DNA of 6,916 nucleotides. Source: DAOTXK01 sp034435395. GTDB lineage: Bacteria; Chloroflexota; Anaerolineae; Aggregatilineales; Ch27. Below the pieces are notes generated by a model. It was not told the DNA's origin. It ran no database searches and saw nothing but the letters and a program-made list of their open reading frames with translations. The position numbers were made by a program, and so were the translations under genes. The stretch spans positions 1 to 6,916 of the forward strand of contig DAOTXK010000359.1 in NCBI GenBank assembly GCA_034435395.1, in the 5' to 3' direction. Shown here piece after piece: positions 1 to 4,031 of the stretch; the stretch's first letter is position 1; every line of letters begins with the position of its first letter.

Positions 1-681
1 GGCCAGGACCTTGTGCTGGTTGGGATTGACGATGATGTCCTTCCGCCCATAAATCCCCAGCGTGGGCATCTTCAACTCCCCCAGGCGCGGGCGCAGGTCG
101 GTTTCACGCAGCGTGCCGATGCTTTCAAAGAACGAGTTGGTCGATACCTTGGAAAAATCCTCCACGATCATCTGGGACAGGCGACGACCATCATTGGCCA
201 TAAAATACGAATAGGTGCGCAGGAAGAGCTTAACCGCTGGCGGCGCGATAAAAAACAGCCGGGCGACGGCCTGGTACCCCGAAGCTTTTAAGATCAGGTT
301 GAGCGAGGAGCCATTGACCGGCGACCCCACCACCCCGACTTTCACCGCCTCATCTGGATAGCGGATGGCCAGGCCGAGGGCCACCGTGCCGCCCATGGAA
401 TGGCCGATCACCGGCGCTCGCCGAATGCCCAGCCGGTCCATAAACTGATGGACCAGCTCGACGAAGTTGCTCACCGAAAAATTCAGGTTTTCCTCGATCG
501 GGTTGCTGGCCCCAAATCCCCAAAAATCCAGCGAGTAGGTCTTGAACTCGCGCCCCAATATGGCAATGGTATCGCGCCACAATGCCCAGGAGCCCAGCCA
601 CCCGTGCAACAAGAGCACCGGACGCCCTCTGCCATACGTTTCGTAATGCACGATTCCCTGGTCAGTTACCAACGACGCCAC
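1..681 (-). CDS. alpha/beta hydrolase, C-terminus cut off by the window edge
   Basis: A hydrolase of the alpha/beta fold family, probably cytoplasmic (no signal peptide); the substrate cannot be read from the sequence. 227 codons are present. Seen in order: an HGW oxyanion-type motif at residues 26-28, the D-x-W-G-x-G-x-S stretch at 52-59, the nucleophile elbow GHSMGG at 93-98 with Ser95 as the likely nucleophile, a hydrophobic cap region at about 133-165, and a GRKD motif at 212-215 whose Asp215 is the probable acid. The catalytic His would lie beyond position 1. The start is GTG at 681: an in-frame TAG sits at 699-697 and an AGGGAGG ribosome site at 698-692 lies 10 bases upstream. It follows the GTPase gene by 115 bases on the same strand with no convincing promoter between, so it may be the third gene of that operon. 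The fold is certain; the subfamily (esterase, epoxide hydrolase, MenH or BioH-like) is not. Confidence 0.9.
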   Translation of the reverse strand, partial: MASLVTDQGIVHYETYGRGRPVLLLHGWLGSWALWRDTIAILGREFKTYSLDFWGFGASNPIEENLNFSVSNFVELVHQFMDRLGIRRAPVIGHSMGGTVALGLAIRYPDEAVKVGVVGSPVNGSSLNLILKASGYQAVARLFFIAPPAVKLFLRTYSYFMANDGRRLSQMIVEDFSKVSTNSFFESIGTLRETDLRPRLGELKMPTLGIYGRKDIIVNPNQHKVLA

Positions 682-691
682 GGCAGACCGG

Positions 692-698
692 CCTCCCT
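692..698 (-). promoter_or_regulatory. ribosome binding site AGGGAGG deciding a GTG start
   Basis: The minus strand reads AGGGAGG, then 10 bases, then GTG at 681. A TAG in the same frame at 699-697 rules out an upstream start, so this site fixes the hydrolase start at GTG. Confidence 0.75.
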
Positions 699-715
699 AA
701 CGGATGGTGATTGTG

Positions 716-734
716 GCTGGTTTCACAAGCCAGC
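716..734 (-). other. short imperfect hairpin between GTPase and hydrolase genes
   Basis: GCTGG at 716-720 can pair with CCAGC at 730-734. Two A/T pairs lie inside, separated by one mismatch, around a three-base loop. No T-run follows on the minus strand, so it is not a convincing intrinsic terminator. It could be an RNA processing or attenuation element, or chance. Confidence 0.3.
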
Positions 735-796
735 GGCGCTCCCTGCCGCCTCCCAGGCGCGACCCTGCGGCAAACCGGACGAGTGAGGATACAACC

Positions 797-1327
797 CTAG
801 GTTTCCATTTCCTCCAAAATGGAATACAGCAGTTCCAGCAGGACGTTTTTGACGCTCTCTTTGTCAGTGGCCACGCAGGGCAGCAGTTTCACCCCTTCAT
901 TGATCCGCAACGCGATTCGCAGGTCCTCCGGCGACCAGGCATCCGGATGATCTTGCTTGTTGGCCGCCACCACGTAAGGCGTCGGGGCATAGGCCCGGAA
1001 GGTTTCCAGAATGCTCTTGGCTTCGCGAAAGGTTTCGGGTTTGGCGCTATCCACCATCACCACGAACCCCAGCATGCCTTCGGCCAGAATCTCCCACATG
1101 AAATCAAAGCGGCGCTGTCCCGGCGTACCAAACAAATACAGCACCAGGTCATCATCGACCGTGATCCGGCCAAAGTCCATCGCCACAGTCGTCTGATCCT
1201 TGACCTGCTCAGCCGGGGAAGTGATATCGCGCTCGGTGGAGACAACTTCGATCTCAGAAATGGAACGGATAAATTCGGTTTTGCCCGAACTAAACGGGCC
1301 GGTAATGACCATCTTGACTGTTTGCAT
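797..1327 (-). CDS. small Ras-like GTPase of the CvnD/MglA type
   Basis: A single-domain GTP-binding switch protein of 176 residues, the usual length for bacterial small GTPases; no signal peptide or membrane segment, so cytoplasmic. Seen: P-loop G1 motif GPFSSGKT at 10-17, switch I threonines T46-T47 before a MDFGRI motif at 50-55, G3 region FGTPGQ at 66-71, G4 motif NKQD at 123-126, and a G5-like C-V-A-T-D at 151-155. MDFGRI plus FGTPGQ is characteristic, from memory, of the GTPases in actinobacterial conservons (CvnD) and their relatives; the Ras-type Asp of G3 is replaced by Gly67, as is normal in that group. The ATG at 1327 has only a weak purine-rich site upstream. It lies 56 bases after the DUF4388 gene on the same strand, so the two are probably co-transcribed and act together. 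By analogy with MglA and Cvn systems it would relay signals or set protein location; the effector is unknown. Confidence 0.93.
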   Translation of the reverse strand: MQTVKMVITGPFSSGKTEFIRSISEIEVVSTERDITSPAEQVKDQTTVAMDFGRITVDDDLVLYLFGTPGQRRFDFMWEILAEGMLGFVVMVDSAKPETFREAKSILETFRAYAPTPYVVAANKQDHPDAWSPEDLRIALRINEGVKLLPCVATDKESVKNVLLELLYSILEEMET

Positions 1328-1383
1328 AGCTGTCTCGCTTTTTCCAAGTGCCGTGCCTGCTGGATTGCAGACAGACCAGGATG

Positions 1384-2259
1384 CTAAAGCGTACGGATAC
1401 GATCAATCAGTTTGTTCACCACTGTCTTTTTGATCTGCGGTGCTTCCTTGGGCCTGTGACCCACCATGGCTCGCCGGGCTTTCTCTTCCATCCCCGGCGG
1501 CTTCACCAGTTCCACTAGGCCGGCCTGCAGCAATCCATAAACGATCCGCCGAATCTCCATATCGCTCATGTTATTGGCCTTGGCGATCTGGCGGATCGAA
1601 TTTTTGGGGTTGACAAAGGACACCACCCGCCACTCTTCGACGCTCAGGTGAATGCCCTTGAACTTATCCCCGGGGTCTTCGGGAAACTTGAGCGCAAAAT
1701 CCAGGTTGGGCAGCTCTTCGTTGAGCCGCTCCAGCTCGCGCATACGACGGCTGCCCTCAATGATCACGTTCTCCAGGTCAATGGGCACCGTGATCCGATC
1801 GTCAGGGGGAAGCCGGCCGTCGTCAAAGAGGAACGGACCGTCCGACCAGCCCAACAGATCATAGACAATGTCCAGCGTGTGCTGCTGCACACTGCCCACA
1901 ATGTCGGCCTGGGTGACGTAATTGGCCTGGATCAACAGCAACGCCAGCGCTTTGTCGCTGGTATTGGCGGCGCGCTGACGGATCACCTGGGCCTGCCGAT
2001 CGTTTAACTTGCCCGCTTTGTGCAGCACCGATGCCAGGTTGCCATCCTGCGTTCCCATCGCCGCGTGGATGAGTTTGCCTTCCCGGAAAGCCACGCGCGC
2101 TCGCTCCGGCCCGGGTTCATACTCCGGCTGGCCCAGGGCATCGGTATCGCCGGTCGGCACGCCTTCGTAGATGGTCAGAGTCCCAGTTTTGCGAGCCAGG
2201 TTGATGAGATTGAGGAGTTGGGTGGTGCTAAAGTCCCTGAGATTACCTTTAAGCGGCAT
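1384..2259 (-). CDS. DUF4388 (PATAN) domain protein with C-terminal winged helix
   Basis: A 291-residue cytoplasmic protein of the DUF4388/PATAN family, whose members are linked to bacterial signalling, often beside small GTPases, roadblock proteins or response regulators; the biochemical role is unsettled. Seen: the family opening G-N-L-R-D-F-S-T-T-Q-L-L at 5-16, then R-K-T-G-T-L-T-I at 23-30, an insert of about 20 residues rich in Gly, Pro and Asp at 34-53, and the second strand R-V-A-F-R-E-G-K-L-I-H-A at 55-66. A long helical part ends in the typical I-D-L-E-N-V-I-I-E-G-S-R-R-M-R-E-L stretch. Residues 205-256 look like a winged helix (E-E-W-R-V-V at the start, G-L-L-Q-A-G-L-V-E-L at the end), followed by a basic tail of 35 residues. 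The start ATG at 2259 has an AGGG five bases upstream and a consensus promoter. It is the first gene of the operon with the GTPase, and the likely partner or regulator of that GTPase. Confidence 0.88.
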   Translation of the reverse strand: MPLKGNLRDFSTTQLLNLINLARKTGTLTIYEGVPTGDTDALGQPEYEPGPERARVAFREGKLIHAAMGTQDGNLASVLHKAGKLNDRQAQVIRQRAANTSDKALALLLIQANYVTQADIVGSVQQHTLDIVYDLLGWSDGPFLFDDGRLPPDDRITVPIDLENVIIEGSRRMRELERLNEELPNLDFALKFPEDPGDKFKGIHLSVEEWRVVSFVNPKNSIRQIAKANNMSDMEIRRIVYGLLQAGLVELVKPPGMEEKARRAMVGHRPKEAPQIKKTVVNKLIDRIRTL

Positions 2260-2290
2260 GCCTACCCTGCTTTAAGCGCTCAACCTGACG

Positions 2291-2305
2291 GATAAGGTTA
2301 TTATC
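2291..2305 (-). promoter_or_regulatory. dyad GATAA-N5-TTATC in the leader of the DUF4388 gene
   Basis: A perfect 5-base inverted repeat with a 5-base centre lies between the predicted transcription start (about 2314) and the ATG at 2259. Its place just after the start site would suit a repressor operator. As RNA it is a weak A/U hairpin. It may be chance. Confidence 0.3.
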
Positions 2306-2320
2306 GATGGAATGCCGGGC

Positions 2321-2349
2321 ATTATACCCCCGTCCCAAAAGCGAGTCAA
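2321..2349 (-). promoter_or_regulatory. sigma70-type promoter of the DUF4388-GTPase operon
   Basis: On the minus strand the -35 box TTGACT (2349-2344) and the -10 box TATAAT (2326-2321) are separated by exactly 17 bases. The -10 box is a perfect match and the -35 box has one mismatch. Transcription should start near 2314, giving a leader of about 55 bases before the ATG at 2259. This implies strong, housekeeping-type expression unless a factor represses it. Confidence 0.88.
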
Positions 2350-2386
2350 CCAGGGCCGGAGCGCCCCTCGACACCCCCCGAAGTAT

Positions 2387-2431
2387 CTAGCTAGCATTGT
2401 ACGGGGAATTGTCAATTAGCGCAATCACAAT
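2387..2431. repeat. AT-rich palindrome cluster (CTAGCTAG, AATTGTCAATT, ATTGT/ACAAT)
   Basis: CTAGCTAG at 2387-2394 and AATTGTCAATT at 2407-2417 are self-complementary (the second around a single central base). ATTGT occurs at 2396-2400 and 2408-2412, and its complement ACAAT at 2427-2431. The minus strand also has a perfect -35 box TTGACA (2415-2410), but no good -10 box at 16 to 19 bases. It could be a regulator-binding cluster upstream of the operon promoter; this is unproven. Confidence 0.35.
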
Positions 2432-2525
2432 GCCCGGTTCCGCCAATCTCCGCTTTCCCGGCCACTCAACCTGCCCTTGATTCTATGCGAATCGCTGCCC
2501 CCGGCAACTGCCGGCGATGCTGCCA

Positions 2526-2551
2526 CCCCCCGCCCTCCTGGACGCGGGGGG
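2526..2551. repeat. inverted repeat CCCCCCGC-N10-GCGGGGGG over the -35 zone of the plus promoter
   Basis: Eight bases pair perfectly (2526-2533 with 2544-2551) around a 10-base centre, ending two bases before the extended -10 motif at 2554. It covers the place where a -35 box would be. No T-run follows in either direction, so a terminator is less likely than an operator or a DNA-structure element. Confidence 0.5.
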
Positions 2552-2553
2552 CG

Positions 2554-2562
2554 TGGTATAAT
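2554..2562 (+). promoter_or_regulatory. extended -10 promoter TGGTATAAT for the DUF3048 gene
   Basis: A perfect TATAAT at 2557-2562 is preceded by TG and one base, the extended -10 pattern that can work without a -35 box. No -35 match is seen at 16 to 18 bases upstream. Transcription would start near 2569, leaving a leader of about 89 bases before the ATG at 2658. The minus-strand promoter shares the surrounding GGTATAATGC sequence. Confidence 0.75.
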
Positions 2563-2648
2563 GCGGGTCGGCGGCAGCGCGATCGGTCACGTGGGCCAGC
2601 CGACAGCGCCGCTGCTCGCCCGGGGGGCCAACCGAACGTCCGCCATTC

Positions 2649-2654
2649 GAGGAG
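2649..2654 (+). promoter_or_regulatory. ribosome binding site GAGGAG of the DUF3048 gene
   Basis: GAGGAG lies three bases before the ATG at 2658. The match is strong but the spacing is shorter than usual. No other in-frame start with a better site is seen nearby. Confidence 0.6.
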
Positions 2655-2657
2655 ATC

Positions 2658-3845
2658 ATGAACGCCATTCGTGACCTGTTCCTGGCCGTCCTGGTCGTCA
2701 TCCTGGCTTTCGCCTGCGCCCCCGGCGAACCGAGCCGTCAGTCGGCGGCAGCCCAACCCGCCGCCACCCTCGCGCCAACCGCCACGCGGCGCTACGGCCC
2801 GATCCTGACGCCCGGCCCGAACCTCACACCGTCCGCCCAGCCCAGGCCAGGAACCACGCCCACGCCGTCCCCCACCCCCCAGGGATGGGTAGGCCCGTAT
2901 GTTTACCCGGAGGGCATTAACCCGCTCACCGGCCTGCCGGTGGACGATCCGGCCCGGCTGGCCCTGCGCCCGGTCGCCGTCAAGATCTCCAACGCCCCGC
3001 CCCTGGTGCGTCCCCAGGCGGGCCTCGGCCAGGCGGACGTGGTCTTTGAGCACTATGCCGAGGGCGGCCTGACGCGCTTCACGGCGGTTTTCCTCAGCCA
3101 GCTTCCCCGCCGCGTCGGCTCGATCCGCAGCGCCCGCCTGATCGACGTGGAAATTCCGGAGATGTTCGAGAGTTACCTGGTTTATGCCGGGTCGAGCGGC
3201 GGCGTGCGGGAGCGAATCGAGGCCACTGCTTTTGCCGGGCGCGCCTTCTACGGCGTGGAAACCGGCCCCCCCGCCTACTACCGCGATCCCGCCATCCCCG
3301 TTCCCCATAACCTCTTCGCCGACCTCGTCGCCGTGCACGAACGGGCTGCCAGCCAGGGCGTCAACTCACCCCCTGCGCCTGAGTACAGCACGCTGGCGTT
3401 TGCGCCGGAGCCGCCGCCGGGCGGCGACCGGGCCAGCACCATCGACCTGCGCTACCGGGGGACCGATGTCCGCTACCGTTACCATGAAGACGACGGCCTT
3501 TACTACCGCCGGAGCGATGGCCAGCCGCACTTCGACGCCACGCTTAACCGCCCGATCACGGCGGCCAACGTCGTCGTGCTCTACGCCAACCACGTCGAAG
3601 ACCTGACCATCGTGGAGAGCGAATGGCAGGGCCACAAAAGCTACTCGATTGAGATTCAGCTGTGGGGAGAAGGTCCGGCGGTCTACTTCCGCGACGGGCG
3701 GCGCTATCCGGGGACCTGGGCGCGCCCCGATGGGCGGGACATGTTCCTCCTGCGGGATGCCGACGGCGCGATCATGCGCCTCAAGCCGGGCGTGACCTTC
3801 TTCCAGCTGGTGCCGCTGGACTTCGACGGGCTGACCGCAGAATAA
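2658..3845 (+). CDS. DUF3048 (YerB-like) putative lipoprotein
   Basis: A 395-residue exported protein of the DUF3048 family, related to Bacillus YerB; the function is not known. Seen: an N-terminal hydrophobic segment at about 7-19 ending in A-F-A-C, with Cys20 the only cysteine in the whole protein, which supports lipid attachment although the lipobox has Ala rather than Leu at -3 and Phe at -2. A disordered linker rich in Pro, Thr and Ala follows (21-75, ending T-P-T-P-S-P-T-P). The DUF3048 N-terminal domain runs from about 82, with N-P-L-T-G-L-P at 88-94, R-P-V-A-V-K-I-S-N at 104-112, the acidic D-V-V-F-E at 127-131, E-G-G-L-T-R-F at 135-141 and G-S-I-R-S-A-R at 154-160. A C-terminal part at about 275-390 fits the second DUF3048 domain. 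It has its own promoter and lies 186 bases before the DUF3160 gene on the same strand. The family call is firm, the lipoprotein call likely. Confidence 0.92.
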   Translation: MNAIRDLFLAVLVVILAFACAPGEPSRQSAAAQPAATLAPTATRRYGPILTPGPNLTPSAQPRPGTTPTPSPTPQGWVGPYVYPEGINPLTGLPVDDPARLALRPVAVKISNAPPLVRPQAGLGQADVVFEHYAEGGLTRFTAVFLSQLPRRVGSIRSARLIDVEIPEMFESYLVYAGSSGGVRERIEATAFAGRAFYGVETGPPAYYRDPAIPVPHNLFADLVAVHERAASQGVNSPPAPEYSTLAFAPEPPPGGDRASTIDLRYRGTDVRYRYHEDDGLYYRRSDGQPHFDATLNRPITAANVVVLYANHVEDLTIVESEWQGHKSYSIEIQLWGEGPAVYFRDGRRYPGTWARPDGRDMFLLRDADGAIMRLKPGVTFFQLVPLDFDGLTAE

Positions 3846-3853
3846 GGCCACAC

Positions 3854-3869
3854 CGGGCGGAAGCGCCCG
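3854..3869 (+). terminator. GC hairpin after the DUF3048 gene, without T-run
   Basis: CGGGCG pairs perfectly with CGCCCG around a GAAG tetraloop, nine bases after the stop codon. A second hairpin (CCGCG at 3879-3883 with CGCGG at 3888-3892) follows. Neither is followed by a T-run, so they may stabilise the mRNA end or terminate weakly, and some read-through into the DUF3160 gene is possible. Confidence 0.45.
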
Positions 3870-4017
3870 CCAGCATTCCCGCGGGCGCGCGGCAGGCGTC
3901 GGCGCTGCCCTGCCGCCAGGGGAAAAAGCGCCACGTGTCACGACCGGCGCAGTTTCGCAAAAGGCTGTACCATAGAGGTGCCAGCCAGGGCTGGTTTCCG
4001 TTCGGCAGGCGTGGATC

Positions 4018-4022
4018 AGGAG
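4018..4022 (+). promoter_or_regulatory. ribosome binding site AGGAG deciding the ATG at 4032
   Basis: AGGAG followed by nine bases and ATG at 4032. This start gives a standard signal peptide beginning M-R-K. An in-frame GTG at 3978 would add 18 polar residues before the signal peptide and is the poorer choice. Confidence 0.7.
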
Positions 4023-4031
4023 CAGGTGCTT

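Larger units (their letters stand above)
2260..2657. other. divergent intergenic region with two promoters and a composition change
   Basis: About 400 bases without a credible gene separate the minus-strand signalling operon from the plus-strand exported-protein genes. It holds the minus promoter at 2321-2349, an AT-rich patch with palindromes at about 2380-2431, a GC hairpin at 2501-2514 (CCGGC, four-base loop, GCCGG), a long G/C inverted repeat at 2526-2551 and the plus promoter at 2554-2562. Open frames here are short or are shadows of the DUF3048 gene. No tRNA-like or riboswitch-like fold was recognised by eye. Confidence 0.7.

Noticed and set aside
704..1387. 227-codon open frame on the plus strand
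   Set aside because: It is antisense to the GTPase gene, which has all the G motifs in frame; no motif of its own was seen.
2387..2415. second minus-strand promoter using TTGACA at 2415-2410
   Set aside because: No -10 box of acceptable quality lies 16 to 19 bases downstream, and the TACAAT seen is only eight bases away.
2466..3338. 290-codon open frame on the minus strand
   Set aside because: It lies antisense to the DUF3048 gene and through its promoter region, is low-complexity Gly/Arg-rich, and has no recognisable motif.
3966..3973. possible -10 box TACCAT upstream of the DUF3160 gene
   Set aside because: It matches consensus at only four of six positions, the TG lacks the one-base spacer of an extended -10 motif, and there is no -35 box.
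3978..4031. GTG at 3978 as start of the DUF3160 gene
   Set aside because: It would place 18 polar residues before the signal peptide; the ATG at 4032 has AGGAG at good spacing and a standard M-R-K start.
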